Shown here: piece by piece, positions 8,600 through 17,678 of the stretch
Numbering within the stretch: position 1 is the stretch's first letter
Layout: each line of letters opens with the position of its first letter
Assembly: GCA_965242565.1 (NCBI GenBank)
Contig: OZ251457.1
Coordinates: 2,728,001 to 2,792,000, forward strand
Origin: CATQGW01 sp965242565
GTDB lineage: Bacteria; Chloroflexota; Dehalococcoidia; Bin125
Length of the DNA: 64,000 nt
Reading direction: 5' to 3'
Translations under genes and position numbers: made by a program
The notes under the pieces: model-generated
The model's database searches: none
Seen by the model: the letters and a program-made list of their open reading frames with translations, nothing else
Told to the model about the DNA's origin: nothing

Positions 8600-9534
8600 C
8601 AGTTCGCCTGCTCTGTCGCCTCACCCGTCAGGAAGCGGCGCGGAACCTCGCGCATCATCAGGTCGACGGTCTCCTGCGGCACGCCGTTTTCAAGCAGCGC
8701 AGGGAGCGCGACGGTGCTGAGGAAGAGGTAGCGGGTCGGCGTTTCCGGCGGATGCAGCCCTGGCGCGTAATCGTGGCCCAGCATCAGCTTGTCCGCCCAG
8801 CCGCGCCGAATCAGCTCCGTCACGGTCGCGTTGCGCTGTTCCCAGTTGGGCCGCGGCTCCACGCCGGGGTAGCGATCCATCGAGAGGTAGACGCCCGCCC
8901 GCAGCAGATCCTCGAGATAATCGGCGTCGGTCGAATCGGCGGAATGGCCGATGCAGACGCGATCCATCGGCGCGCCCTCTTCCTGGAAGATTTCGACCTG
9001 TCGGCGGCCGACTTCCAGCGGCGCCCAGTGGTGGGTGCTGATCGGGCAGCCGGTGCGTTTGAGCGTGCGCGCCGCCGCGCGCAGCACCAGCTCCGCCTCC
9101 GGCGTCACGCCCTCGGCGTCGTTGGCCACCTTGATCGCGCCGGCCTTAATCTCCGTCTCGCCGATCCCCACCTCGATCTCGCGCGTGAACACATCCGCGA
9201 TCTCGTCGGGCGTCTTGCTGTGGGACCAGCGCGGGATGTCGCGCCAAAGTCCGGTCGCGCAGATGATGTTTAGCCCCGAAGCGCGGGAGACTTCGGCCAT
9301 CAGCTCCACATCGCGCTGTAGATCTGGCGTGCTGAGCTCGATCAGCGAGTCGACGCCGCCGGCCTTGGCCTCGCTGAGTTCGCGGATCGAGCGTTCGCGG
9401 ATCGCCTCGCGGTCCACCAGCCACGGATAGTGGTTGGTCACCACCGCGGGCTGCATGGCCACATGCTCGTGGCTCAGCGTGAAGCCGAGCTGATCGGCGT
9501 CGATCGGGCCGAGGACGGTTTCGATGGCGGCCAT
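8599..9534 (-). CDS. Phosphotriesterase-related protein (PTE/PLL amidohydrolase)
   Basis: 311-residue binuclear-metal amidohydrolase of the phosphotriesterase family, whose members include lactonases (PLL), PHP and organophosphate hydrolases. Metal ligands are visible: LSHEHV (HxH on strand 1), the bridging carboxylated Lys in IKAGAIKV, His in PISTHHWAP, His in CIGHSADS and Asp in MLGHDYAPG. Length is normal. Twenty bases downstream of rho on the same strand and overlapping the yjbR-like gene. A lactonase role is the likelier natural function, but the substrate is not shown by the sequence. Confidence 0.92.
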   Translation of the reverse strand: MAAIETVLGPIDADQLGFTLSHEHVAMQPAVVTNHYPWLVDREAIRERSIRELSEAKAGGVDSLIELSTPDLQRDVELMAEVSRASGLNIICATGLWRDIPRWSHSKTPDEIADVFTREIEVGIGETEIKAGAIKVANDAEGVTPEAELVLRAAARTLKRTGCPISTHHWAPLEVGRRQVEIFQEEGAPMDRVCIGHSADSTDADYLEDLLRAGVYLSMDRYPGVEPRPNWEQRNATVTELIRRGWADKLMLGHDYAPGLHPPETPTRYLFLSTVALPALLENGVPQETVDLMMREVPRRFLTGEATEQAN

Positions 9535-9553
9535 GCTGCGCCTCCCGCTGCGC

Positions 9554-11209
9554 TCAGGCTTCGGCGGCGGTCAGATTTTCGAGGAACTCGGTGTTGGAAT
9601 TCGTGCGAGCCAGCCGGTCGAGCAGCCGCTCGGTCGGCTCGGTGCTGTTGCCGCCGGAGCCGGCCAGCACGGACATCATCCGCCGCAGCAGCCACATCCG
9701 CTGCAACTCTTCGCCGCTGAGCAGCAGCTCCTCGCGGCGCGTGCTGCTGGCGGCAATGTCGATCGAGGGATAGATGCGGCGCTCGGCGAGCTTGCGGTCG
9801 AGCCGCACCTCCCAGTTGCCCGTGCCCTTGAATTCCTCGAAGACCACATCATCGAGTCGGCTGCCCGTGTCGACCAGACAGGTCGCGATGATCGTCAGGC
9901 TGCCGCCTTCTTCGGCCTTGCGCGCCGAGCCGAAGAAGCGCTTGGGGGGGTAGAGCGCGACGGGGTCGATGCCGCCCGAAAGCGTGCGCCCGGTTGAGGG
10001 CATCTCCAGGTTGTAAGCCCGTGTCAGGCGGGTGATCGAGTCGAGCAGGATCACCACATCGCGGCCCATTTCCATCAGCCGCTTCGCGCGCTCCATGCCG
10101 AGCTCGGCGACTCGCGTGTGGTCTTCCACGGGCTCGTCGAACGTCGAAGCGACGACTTCGCCGATGACGGTGCGTTTCATCTCGGTCACTTCTTCGGGGC
10201 GCTCGCCGATCAGCACGACCATCAGGTGAACGTCGGGGTGATTGGTGGCGATCCCGTTGGCGATCGACTGCAGCAGCATGGTCTTGCCCGCCTTGGGCGG
10301 CGAGACGATCAGCCCGCGCTGGCCGCGGCCCATGGGCGCGACGAGGTCGATCACGCGGCCGGAGAGTTCCGTGGGGTCTTCGGTTTCGAGGATGAATTTT
10401 TCGTGTGGGAAGACGGCGGTGAGGTTTTCAAAGCGGGCGCGGCGGCGGGCTTCCTCGGGGTCCGCGCCGTTGATCAGCACCACATCGCGCAGCGCGTAGT
10501 ACTTCTCCTTGGTCTTCGGCGCGCGGAAGGAGCCGATCACGTAATCGCCGCTGCGCAGGTCGTGATTGCGAATGTAGGGCTGGGGCACGTAGACATCGGT
10601 CGGCGCGGGCAGCAGCGATTCGCCGCGCAGGAAACCGTAGGAGTCGTCCACGACTTCCAGGATGCCGCCCGTCAGGTCCGTGCGGTCAGGGGCGGCCTGC
10701 GTGCCGTTCTGGCTCGCGCGCTGCGCCTCCCCCCGGGCGGTCGCCTGTCCGGCGGCGGATGTCGGGCCGGCCGTCTGGTTCGTCGCCGGGCTGGCTGAGC
10801 TATAGGCCGCGGCCTGCGCGGCCGGTCGGGTCGTCTGCCGGGTGGTCGATTGAGTGGTTGCCTGGGCCGCGGGCTGAGCGGTCGGTTGAGCGGCCGGCCG
10901 GCGAGTCTGGCGCACGGGCTGCTCGGCGTCGGGGCGGGTTGCCCGCCGCGCCACACGCCGGCCTCCTTGGCTTCGTTCCCGGGGCGGGCGCAGCGCGGGC
11001 TGATCGGCCGATTCTTCAGGCGCTCCGTCGGTTGCGTGGTCGGCCGCCTGAGCCGCCTGATCGGCCGCCTGCTGCGCCTCCGTGATGCGTCGCAGAATGT
11101 CCTGCTTGCGCAGTTGGCTCAGGCCGCGGATGCCCATCTCGCGGGCGTGCGCCAGCAGCGCTTCACGGGTGTACGACGAGAGATCGGGTGTGTTCGCGGT
11201 GGTCGTCAC
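9554..11209 (-). CDS. rho: Transcription termination factor Rho
   Basis: Hexameric RNA helicase that terminates transcription. 551 residues, longer than the ~420 of E. coli because of a low-complexity Ala/Gln/Thr/Arg/Pro linker at about residues 48-180 between the N-terminal SAP-like helix bundle (residues 8-45) and the cold-shock RNA-binding domain (DDSYGFLRG, then YVPQPYIRNHDLRSGD). The ATPase core carries Walker A PPKAGKT (about 304-310) and Walker B DVVILLDSITR. Such insertions in Rho are known from actinobacteria and other high-GC groups and modulate RNA binding or phase behaviour. Preceded by a ~300-base leader and the transaldolase gene. Confidence 0.98.
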   Translation of the reverse strand: MTTTANTPDLSSYTREALLAHAREMGIRGLSQLRKQDILRRITEAQQAADQAAQAADHATDGAPEESADQPALRPPRERSQGGRRVARRATRPDAEQPVRQTRRPAAQPTAQPAAQATTQSTTRQTTRPAAQAAAYSSASPATNQTAGPTSAAGQATARGEAQRASQNGTQAAPDRTDLTGGILEVVDDSYGFLRGESLLPAPTDVYVPQPYIRNHDLRSGDYVIGSFRAPKTKEKYYALRDVVLINGADPEEARRRARFENLTAVFPHEKFILETEDPTELSGRVIDLVAPMGRGQRGLIVSPPKAGKTMLLQSIANGIATNHPDVHLMVVLIGERPEEVTEMKRTVIGEVVASTFDEPVEDHTRVAELGMERAKRLMEMGRDVVILLDSITRLTRAYNLEMPSTGRTLSGGIDPVALYPPKRFFGSARKAEEGGSLTIIATCLVDTGSRLDDVVFEEFKGTGNWEVRLDRKLAERRIYPSIDIAASSTRREELLLSGEELQRMWLLRRMMSVLAGSGGNSTEPTERLLDRLARTNSNTEFLENLTAAEA

Positions 11210-11506
11210 GGCTGCCTCAACTTACTTGGCTGGTCGCTGCCTCGGAGTATCCGGAGTTTGTCCTCTGTCGGCGGTCTCGCTGTCGGTTCCGTCTGCCCTG
11301 TCTACTTGGCCCGTCGTCTGCGGCGGCGGTCCGGAGAGCCGGTCGGCCGGCGCGTGGTCGAGTGCGCGAACGCGGGGCGGTGCTGCAAAGATGATCGGCG
11401 CTCGGCGATGCGATGAAGCGAACCCGCGGAACCAAGTAGCGATGCTGATCGTAAGCGACTCGCGCCGATGCCCGCAACTGCCGGCGCATTCCATGTAACA
11501 CGGGTG
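11210..11506 (-). other. rho leader / intergenic region
   Basis: 297 bases between the transaldolase stop and the rho start. No coding frame looks real. rho is commonly autoregulated through a long C-rich leader, and this stretch is the right place for such a leader on the minus strand, but I see no specific structure that proves it. Confidence 0.3.
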
Positions 11507-12196
11507 TTAGCTCAGCGCCGCCGCGCTCAGCTGCGCCTGTGCTGCCCGCCAGTCCGCCAGAAACGCATCTATCCCACTGTCGGTCAGCGGATGCTTGAGC
11601 ATCTGCTCGATCACCGCGAAGGGCAGCGTGGCGATGTGGGCTCCGGCCAGCGCGCAGCGCGCGACATGCTGCGGTCCGCGCAGGCTCGCCGCGATCACCT
11701 GCGTCGGCAGGTGATATTGGTCCAGCACCGCGACGACCTGCTCGACCAGCTCCACCCCATCGTGCCCGATGTCGTCCAGCCGCCCCACGAACGGGCTGAC
11801 GTAGGCCGCGCCGGCCCGCGCCGCCAGCAGCGCCTGATTGAGCGAAAAGATCAGCGTCGTGTTCACCGCGATGCCTTGCTCGCTCACGCGCCGAATCGCC
11901 CCCAGCCCGGCCGCGTCGATCGGAATCTTTACCACCGCCCGCTCGTGCCAGGAGGCCAACTCCGTCGCCTCGGCGACCAGCTCGTCCTCCGTGCGCGAGA
12001 CGCACTCGGCCGAGATTGGGCCGTCGACCAGCTCGGCGATTCGCAGGATTCGCTCGCGGTATTCGAGCGCCCCATCGCCCTCGTGCGCCACCGCCCGCGC
12101 GTGCAGCGAGGGGTTGGTGGTGACGCCGTCGCAGACGCCCCAGGCGGCGGCCTGCTCGATCTCGTCGAGGCGGCCGCTATCGAGGAAGATGCGCAT
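11507..12196 (-). CDS. Transaldolase / fructose-6-phosphate aldolase family (short type)
   Basis: 229 residues, the compact TalC/FSA subfamily of transaldolases. MRIFLDSGRLDEIEQAAAWG, GVTTNPSL, the Schiff-base lysine in AVVKIPID, NTTLIFSLNQALLAARAG and SPFVGRLDDIG are all family landmarks. Acts in the pentose phosphate pathway (sedoheptulose-7-P + GAP) or as a fructose-6-P aldolase. A transaldolase gene directly upstream of rho is a recurring arrangement in Gram-positive-type bacteria. Thirty-eight bases follow the preceding membrane-protein gene, so it probably belongs to the pyrG transcript. Confidence 0.93.
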   Translation of the reverse strand: MRIFLDSGRLDEIEQAAAWGVCDGVTTNPSLHARAVAHEGDGALEYRERILRIAELVDGPISAECVSRTEDELVAEATELASWHERAVVKIPIDAAGLGAIRRVSEQGIAVNTTLIFSLNQALLAARAGAAYVSPFVGRLDDIGHDGVELVEQVVAVLDQYHLPTQVIAASLRGPQHVARCALAGAHIATLPFAVIEQMLKHPLTDSGIDAFLADWRAAQAQLSAAALS

Positions 12197-12234
12197 CGGT
12201 TCGGCTCCTGTCGGTCCAAAGCGGGGGCCGCCGG

Positions 12235-12711
12235 TCAGGGTTGCAGGGTAATCAGCGCGGCCTGCACGGGCAGCAGCAGCAGCATCAACGACGCGAAGGT
12301 TAGCGGTCCGCGATCGGCCAGCGCGTCCTCAAGCTCGTCCGACACCGCGCCCGTCTTGCGCGCCTGGAGCGAGAGCAGCCGCACCCGCCGCAGCCCGGCG
12401 AACATGCCCGGGACGAGGATAAACAGCGCCAGCAGGTAGAGGATCTCGGCCGCCAGCAGCCAACCGGTGCCGACCGGATCGACATCCTCGGCGCGGATGC
12501 CCCAGATCGCGCCGAGCACGCCGCTTGCGATGATGCCCGGCAGCAGCAGCCGTGTGTGCGCGCGGTCGGCGCTGACGAAGAGCACATCGCGCTCCACCGC
12601 GTCCTCTGCGCGCCAGGCCCGGCTGAGCGCGAGATTGAGCGCCAGCACTCCGCCGGCGTAGATCAGCGCCGCCAGCGCAAACAGGAAGCGGAAAATGTCG
12701 TTCTCCGACAC
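12235..12711 (-). CDS. Small integral membrane protein, unknown function
   Basis: 158 residues with about four hydrophobic helices (IFRFLFALAALIYAGGVLAL; LLLPGIIASGVLGAIWG; LLAAEILYLLALFILVPGMF; FASLMLLLLPVQAALITL). Layout resembles DUF2269/CopD-like four-helix proteins such as the gene at 28316, but no heme or copper ligand pattern is evident. A GTG at 12709-12711 is taken as start because it follows the pyrG stop by 16 bases; a longer frame would overlap pyrG. Likely co-transcribed with pyrG. Confidence 0.7.
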   Translation of the reverse strand: MSENDIFRFLFALAALIYAGGVLALNLALSRAWRAEDAVERDVLFVSADRAHTRLLLPGIIASGVLGAIWGIRAEDVDPVGTGWLLAAEILYLLALFILVPGMFAGLRRVRLLSLQARKTGAVSDELEDALADRGPLTFASLMLLLLPVQAALITLQP

Positions 12712-12727
12712 CGGCCGCCGCTCCGCG

Positions 12728-14428
12728 CTACTCGGCTGCGGTCCGCGAACCGGCGGGCGCCGGCTCGACTGACGCGCTCGCTGACGGGTCGGCTGCCGCC
12801 GCCCCACGCAGCGGGGCAGCCGCGGTCTCGAGCACGCTCTTGATAAAGCCGACGAACAGCGGGTGCGGGCGGCCCGGGCGCGAGCGCAACTCGGGGTGAA
12901 ATTGCGTGCCGAGCATGAAGGGATGGCCGCCGACCTCCGCGATCTCCACGAGCGTCCCCTCGGGCGAGTCGCCCGATGCGATCAGTCCGGCGTCCTCCAG
13001 TTGGGCGCGGTAGCGCGGGTTGAACTCCCAGCGGTGGCGGTGGCGTTCGAGCACGGCGGCGTCGCTGTAGAGCGACCAGGCCAGCGTGCCGGCGCGCAGC
13101 AGACAGGGATAGCGCCCCAGCCGCATTGTCCCGCCCAGCTGGGTCACGTCGGCCTGCTCGTCGAGCAGCGCGATTACCGGGCGATCCGTCTCTTCGTCGG
13201 CCTCCGTCGTCGTCGCGCTCTCCCAGCCCAGCCGCGAGCGGGCGAAGGCGATCACCATGTTCTGCATCCCCCGGCAGAGACCGAAGTAGGGCAGGCGCTG
13301 CTGTAGCGCATACTGCGCCACGCTCACTTCACCCTCCACGCCGCGTTTACCGAAACCGCCGGGCACGATTACGCCCGCCGCGTCGGCCAGCGCGGCGGCG
13401 ATTTCCGCCTGCCCCGCCTCGTCGAGCTCATCCGACTGGAGCCAGACGATCTCGATCTCCGCGCCGCACTCGACGCCGGCGTGGATCAGAGCTTCACGAA
13501 CGGAGAGGTAAGAGTCGCGCAGCTCGACGTACTTGCCGACGATTGCCACGCGGCAGCGCCGCTCCGGGCTGTCCAGCCGGCTGACCCACTCGCGCCACTG
13601 CCCGAGCCCGCGGCCGCCGCGCGGCCTGAGCGAGAGGCGCTTGAGCGCCAGATCGGTCAGCCCCGCGTCTTCCAGGATTTCCGGCACGTGGTAGATGCTC
13701 TCAGCCGTGCGCAGCGGAATCACCGCTTCGGCCGGCACATCGCAGAAGAGCGCGACTTTGGCCCGAATCTGCTCATCAACCTCCACATCGGTGCGCGCCA
13801 AAATCACATCCGGCTGAATGCCCATCGAGCGTAGCGTGCGCACTGAATGCTGCGTCGGCTTCGTCTTCACCTCGTCCGTCGCCTGGAGGTAGAACAACGG
13901 CGTGACGTGGATCGCGAGCGTGCCCTCGGGCGGCTCCTCGTACCGCATCTGCCGAATCGCCTCGAGGAACGCCTGCCCCTCGATGTCGCCCACCGTGCCG
14001 CCCACTTCCACGATCAGCACATCGGCGTTGGAGCGCATCGCCAGGCCGCGCACCCGCTCCTTAATCGCGTCGGTCACGTGCGGCACGGTCTGAATCGTCC
14101 CGCCGAGGTAGTCGCCCTTGCGCTCGCGCTCGATCACCGTCGCCGAAATCTGCCCCATCGTGACCGATGACGCGCCGGTCAGGTCCTGGTCGAGGAAGCG
14201 CTCGTAGTGGCCGAGGTCGAGGTCCGTCTCCGCGCCGTCGTCGGTCACGAACACCTCGCCGTGCTGGTAGGGCGACATTGTGCCCGGATCGACGTTGAGG
14301 TAGGGGTCCAGCTTCTGGACGGTGACCCGCAGCCCGCGGCTGGTCAGCAATTTGGCCAGCGAGGCGGTGGCGATGCCTTTGCCGACCGAGCTGATCACGC
14401 CGCCGGTGATGAAGATGTAGCGGGTCAT
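12728..14428 (-). CDS. pyrG: CTP synthase
   Basis: Converts UTP to CTP with glutamine and ATP in pyrimidine synthesis. 566 residues. The N-terminal synthetase domain begins TRYIFITGGVISSVGKGIAT and contains KLDPYLNVDPGTMSPYQHGE. The C-terminal class I glutamine amidotransferase has the nucleophile in FGLCRGMQ and the HPE of the catalytic triad in TQFHPEL. A ~40-residue Ala/Pro/Ser-rich tail after the conserved FVGF is extra. Start is well supported by the invariant N-terminus. Confidence 0.98.
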   Translation of the reverse strand: MTRYIFITGGVISSVGKGIATASLAKLLTSRGLRVTVQKLDPYLNVDPGTMSPYQHGEVFVTDDGAETDLDLGHYERFLDQDLTGASSVTMGQISATVIERERKGDYLGGTIQTVPHVTDAIKERVRGLAMRSNADVLIVEVGGTVGDIEGQAFLEAIRQMRYEEPPEGTLAIHVTPLFYLQATDEVKTKPTQHSVRTLRSMGIQPDVILARTDVEVDEQIRAKVALFCDVPAEAVIPLRTAESIYHVPEILEDAGLTDLALKRLSLRPRGGRGLGQWREWVSRLDSPERRCRVAIVGKYVELRDSYLSVREALIHAGVECGAEIEIVWLQSDELDEAGQAEIAAALADAAGVIVPGGFGKRGVEGEVSVAQYALQQRLPYFGLCRGMQNMVIAFARSRLGWESATTTEADEETDRPVIALLDEQADVTQLGGTMRLGRYPCLLRAGTLAWSLYSDAAVLERHRHRWEFNPRYRAQLEDAGLIASGDSPEGTLVEIAEVGGHPFMLGTQFHPELRSRPGRPHPLFVGFIKSVLETAAAPLRGAAAADPSASASVEPAPAGSRTAAE

Positions 14429-14441
14429 GCGCGACGCTCGC

Positions 14442-14687
14442 TCAACGGCTGCCGCCTTGCATGTTGACCAGCAGATCGACCCGATCGCCGTCCTGGAGCA
14501 GATCGCCGTGCTGCGCCTGCTCGTTGTTGATCACCGCGGCGATCGCCTCCTGGTCCTGCTCGGAGAACCCTTCCGCGTCGAGCAGGTCCTTGATCGTCAG
14601 GCCGTCGCGCCAGTCCACCTCAAAGGTCGGCCGCTTCGTCCGCGAGAGCGGGACGAGCGTCATGAAGAGCTTCACCTGCACTGCCAC
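14442..14687 (-). CDS. MoaD/ThiS-like ubiquitin-fold protein with a C-terminal GGSR
   Basis: 81 residues with the beta-grasp pattern of sulfur carriers: AVQVKLFMTL, DGLTIKDLLDAEGF, AAVINNEQ, then LLQDGDRVDLLVNMQGG. Carriers such as MoaD or ThiS end exactly in Gly-Gly; here two residues (Ser-Arg) follow, so thiocarboxylation would first need trimming, or the protein works in another way. Starts with GTG (14685-14687) behind AGGACGG. It lies 13 bases upstream of pyrG on the same strand, away from any visible thiamine or molybdopterin gene. Confidence 0.8.
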   Translation of the reverse strand: MAVQVKLFMTLVPLSRTKRPTFEVDWRDGLTIKDLLDAEGFSEQDQEAIAAVINNEQAQHGDLLQDGDRVDLLVNMQGGSR

Positions 14688-14740
14688 GGCTCGCCGTCCT
14701 CCCGCATCAAACGCGACCGCGCCGAGTGTATCAATGCCCG

Positions 14741-15673
14741 TCAGTCTGCGATCTGCTCCAGCACCTCGCGCAGGATCGCCACCCCCGCCGTCCGCGCGCC
14801 GCGCGCATTCGGCGCGCCGCCCATCGGATAGGGAAAGAGCGTGGCGAAGCGCGAGAGCGCCACCGCGATCGCCTGCGCCTCGGCGTGTTCGGCGCTGTCG
14901 GGGCTGCAGGCGCGCCAGAACTCGGCCGCCTCGCCGCGCGCCGCCGCGATCGCCTGCGCCGCCCGCGCGTGCCCCTGCGGGTCGATCGTCGCGTCGCCCT
15001 CGAGCTCCCCAATCCAGCGCCCAATCGCCGCCCGCGTCGCCGGCCGGCCGGCCGCCTCCGCTTCACGCGCGGCCTGGCGGAGCGCGTCTACATCGGGCAG
15101 CGACGCCGGACGAAGCCGGACGATCGCGAGCGGCGTCGCTGCACGTAGCTCGTCGTACGGCAACCAGGGCCCAACCTGCTCCGTCATCGGTCCGTCGCGT
15201 TGCCAGGCGCCGCGCTCATCGTCGTAGCCCACGATCAGCCCGAACGCCGGCCCGAACGGATCCACGCCGGCGCGCGCGGCGACGATCGGCCGCCCCGCTG
15301 CGAGATCGCGGCGCATCCGCAGGCGCAGCAGCCGCCATGACCAGCCGTCGGGCGGCCGCTCGCGGCGCACCGCATCCGCCTGGACGCCCAACGCGCGCAG
15401 CCCAGCGCCGAGCAGCGGCGGGAGCTCAAGCGGATCCGGCCGGGGCGCGAAGCTCTCGCCGAACGGCGGCGGCGCAAAGGCAACTCCGGCCAGGACCGAG
15501 ATCGCGGACGCATCCGCCGTCCGGCCGATCTCCTTCAGCGCGCCGGACAGGCTGCCGATCAGCGCGTTCCAGTTATATTCGTAGCGGGCGTCGACGAGAC
15601 GCTGTGCGGCCACGCGCTGCCCCCGATCCCGATTCCAGCCCCGCCCAGCATGAAGCGAAGCCAATGCCATCAT
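14741..15673 (-). CDS. Hypothetical protein, possible cysteine-peptidase-like N-domain
   Basis: 310 residues, soluble, Ala/Arg-rich. The first ~200 residues show the order helix (YEYNWNALIGSLSGALKEIG), a central LVGVAF-type strand and FGLIVGYDDERGAW, which recalls the BtrH/C39 papain-like fold (the last segment corresponds to the His-containing 'vGyd' strand). I see no convincing catalytic Cys-His pair. The rest is helical. Its start overlaps the divergent M16 peptidase start by ten bases; internal Met starts are possible. Not recognised with certainty. Confidence 0.55.
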   Translation of the reverse strand: MMALASLHAGRGWNRDRGQRVAAQRLVDARYEYNWNALIGSLSGALKEIGRTADASAISVLAGVAFAPPPFGESFAPRPDPLELPPLLGAGLRALGVQADAVRRERPPDGWSWRLLRLRMRRDLAAGRPIVAARAGVDPFGPAFGLIVGYDDERGAWQRDGPMTEQVGPWLPYDELRAATPLAIVRLRPASLPDVDALRQAAREAEAAGRPATRAAIGRWIGELEGDATIDPQGHARAAQAIAAARGEAAEFWRACSPDSAEHAEAQAIAVALSRFATLFPYPMGGAPNARGARTAGVAILREVLEQIAD

Positions 15674-16974
15674 CGCACTCCGCCGCGACCCCGCAGACGA
15701 CGGTGAACCAACTGAGCAACGGTCTGCGCGTCGCCGTGACGCCGATTCCGCACTCGCAGGCCGCGACGCTCGCCGCCTATGTCGGCGTCGGCAGCCGCGA
15801 CGAGGCGCGCGCCACCCTGGGACTCTCCCACTACCTTGAGCACATGCTCTTCAAGGGCACCGAGCGCCGCCCCGAGCCAACCGCGATCTCCGCGGCGATC
15901 GAGGGCGCGGGGGGCTCGCTCAACGCCTACACGACGCGCGAACTGACCGCGTTCTGGAACCGCGTGCCTTACGACCGCCTGCCGCTGGCGATGGATGTGC
16001 TGGCCGACAGCGTGCAGCATTCGCTGCTGGAGGAGCGCGAAATCGAGCGCGAGCGCACCGTGATCTGCTCCGAAATTCAGCGTGCGCACGACCAGCCCGC
16101 GCAGCGCGTGGGACAGTTGATCAGCGCCGCCTCCTACGGCGAGCAGCCGCTCGCCTGGGAGATCGCCGGCGATCTTGATTCCGTCGGCGCGGTGAGCCGC
16201 GAACACCTCGCCGACCACATCGACGCCTGGTACGGCCCGCAAAACATCGTGCTCTCCGTTTCCGGCAACGTGAGCGTGGACGAAGTGACCGCGCTGGCGG
16301 AGCGGCACTGGTCGGCCCCGCCGAGCGAGCCGCGCCCGCCCCGCGCCCGCGCCGCCGACGGCCTCGCCGCGGACCCCGTCAGCGTCGAACAGCGCCCGCT
16401 CGAACAGTGCAATCTGGCGCTCGCGCTGCGCGCCGGCGCGCGGCTCGATCCCGACCGCTACGCGCTCTCCCTGCTCAACGAGGTGCTGGGGCGCGGGATG
16501 AGCAGCCGTCTCTTCCTCGAGGTGCGCGAGCGGCGCGGCCTCGCCTATTCCGTCGGCTCGTACACCGCCGCGTTCGACGACGCGGGACACCTCGGCATCG
16601 CGGCCGGCGTCACCGCCGAGCACGTGATCGAAACCGTGCAGGTCATCCTCGCCGAACTGGAGCGGCTGGTGCGCGAGCCCGTCGGCGACGACGAATTGGC
16701 CCGCGCCCGCGAGCACGCCGTGGGCTCCTTCCGCCTCTCGCTCGACGCCGCGTCTTCCTGGTGCCACCGCGCCGGCGGCATGTTGATCGCCAACGGCTAC
16801 ATCGAGACGGTCGACGAGGTGATCGCGGGTTACGAGATGGTGGACGCGGCCGACATCCAGCAGGTCGCGGCGCGGATCGTGCGCGAGGGCAATCTGGCCG
16901 CCGCCGTGGTCGGCCCATTCGAGGGCGAAGCCGAGCTGCGCGAAATCGTGGCCGACTTCGCGCCCGCGGCGTGA
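15664..16974 (+). CDS. M16 family zinc peptidase (processing peptidase-like)
   Basis: 436 residues, the size of a bacterial mitochondrial-processing-peptidase-like M16B protein. The inverted zinc motif is intact: LSHYLEHMLFKGTE (HxxEH), with the downstream Glu in the AIEGAGGSLNAYT region of the fold. The C-terminal half has the R/Y substrate-holding signature ERRGLAYSVGSY. The ATG at 15664 gives the usual N-terminus before TVNQLSNGLRVAV. The same frame is open far upstream, but that part overlaps opposite-strand genes and is not protein-like. Probably degrades peptides in the cytosol or near the membrane; no signal peptide. Confidence 0.93.
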   Translation: MPSSHSAATPQTTVNQLSNGLRVAVTPIPHSQAATLAAYVGVGSRDEARATLGLSHYLEHMLFKGTERRPEPTAISAAIEGAGGSLNAYTTRELTAFWNRVPYDRLPLAMDVLADSVQHSLLEEREIERERTVICSEIQRAHDQPAQRVGQLISAASYGEQPLAWEIAGDLDSVGAVSREHLADHIDAWYGPQNIVLSVSGNVSVDEVTALAERHWSAPPSEPRPPRARAADGLAADPVSVEQRPLEQCNLALALRAGARLDPDRYALSLLNEVLGRGMSSRLFLEVRERRGLAYSVGSYTAAFDDAGHLGIAAGVTAEHVIETVQVILAELERLVREPVGDDELARAREHAVGSFRLSLDAASSWCHRAGGMLIANGYIETVDEVIAGYEMVDAADIQQVAARIVREGNLAAAVVGPFEGEAELREIVADFAPAA

Positions 16975-16979
16975 CCAGC

Positions 16980-17678
16980 ATGGACACCGTTCGAGCGATC
17001 CTCATGCTGCCGGCCGAGTCGGCGCTCCCCCCGGCCGAGGCGTTGGCCAGCGCCGACGCGCTCATCGCCATCCCGCCCCACGACCCCGAGCGCATTGCCG
17101 CCCTGCTGGACCACTCGCCGCCGCTCTACCTCGCCGCCCCGCCGATTGAGAGCGGCGAGGCCTACCGCAGCCTCGCCGATGCGCTCCAGCCCGGCGTCTA
17201 CGGCGTCGCCGCCCCCGCCGTCTCCAGTCTTGACCAGCTGCGCTACCTCGAGAGCATCATTGAAGATATGGAGACGCGGGTCGGCATCCGCCCCGGCCTC
17301 ACCGCCATGGGCCTGACCATGGACAGCCCCCAGGCGTTCGCGCTCCTGCCCGAAGCGCTGCGCACCCTGAGCAGCTCCGCCGGGCGCCTCACCTGGGTCG
17401 CCTGGAACCCGCTGGCCCTCGCCCAACCGCTCGGCATCCCCGCCGGTTCGCCGACCATCAGCCACGCCGCCGCCGCCGCCGTGCTCGCCGCCGCCGCCCA
17501 CAACCTGCCCGCCATCCAGTGGACCGACCTGCCCCTGAGCGACGCCCAGATCGCAGCCGCGCGGCAGCTCGGCTTCCGCGGCTTCGCCGTCCTCGACCCC
17601 GCCGACCTGCCCCGCCTCACCGACGCCTTTCCCACCCCGCCCGAAGCCGAGGAGCCAGACCCCGAGGAGGCCGAATGA
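16980..17678 (+). CDS. Degenerate HpcH/CitE-like protein
   Basis: 232 residues. The layout follows its downstream neighbour, a CitE-type lyase: ILMLPA (as in SMLSVPG), SSLDQLRYLESIIEDMETRVG (as in the VESARDIQRLDDYL region) and the terminal ISHAAAAAVLAAAAHN helix. The metal-binding Glu/Asp and CoA-site arginine motifs of CitE are missing, and it is some 60 residues shorter. This suggests a paralogue that has lost catalysis, perhaps a partner of CitE. It starts 5 bases after the peptidase stop and overlaps the next gene as ATGA, so the three are one transcript. Confidence 0.65.
   Translation: MDTVRAILMLPAESALPPAEALASADALIAIPPHDPERIAALLDHSPPLYLAAPPIESGEAYRSLADALQPGVYGVAAPAVSSLDQLRYLESIIEDMETRVGIRPGLTAMGLTMDSPQAFALLPEALRTLSSSAGRLTWVAWNPLALAQPLGIPAGSPTISHAAAAAVLAAAAHNLPAIQWTDLPLSDAQIAAARQLGFRGFAVLDPADLPRLTDAFPTPPEAEEPDPEEAE

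Noticed and set aside
14461..15663. A 400-codon N-terminal extension of the M16 peptidase
   Set aside because: It overlaps two opposite-strand genes, has Arg/Pro/Ala shadow composition, and M16 homology begins right after the ATG at 15664.
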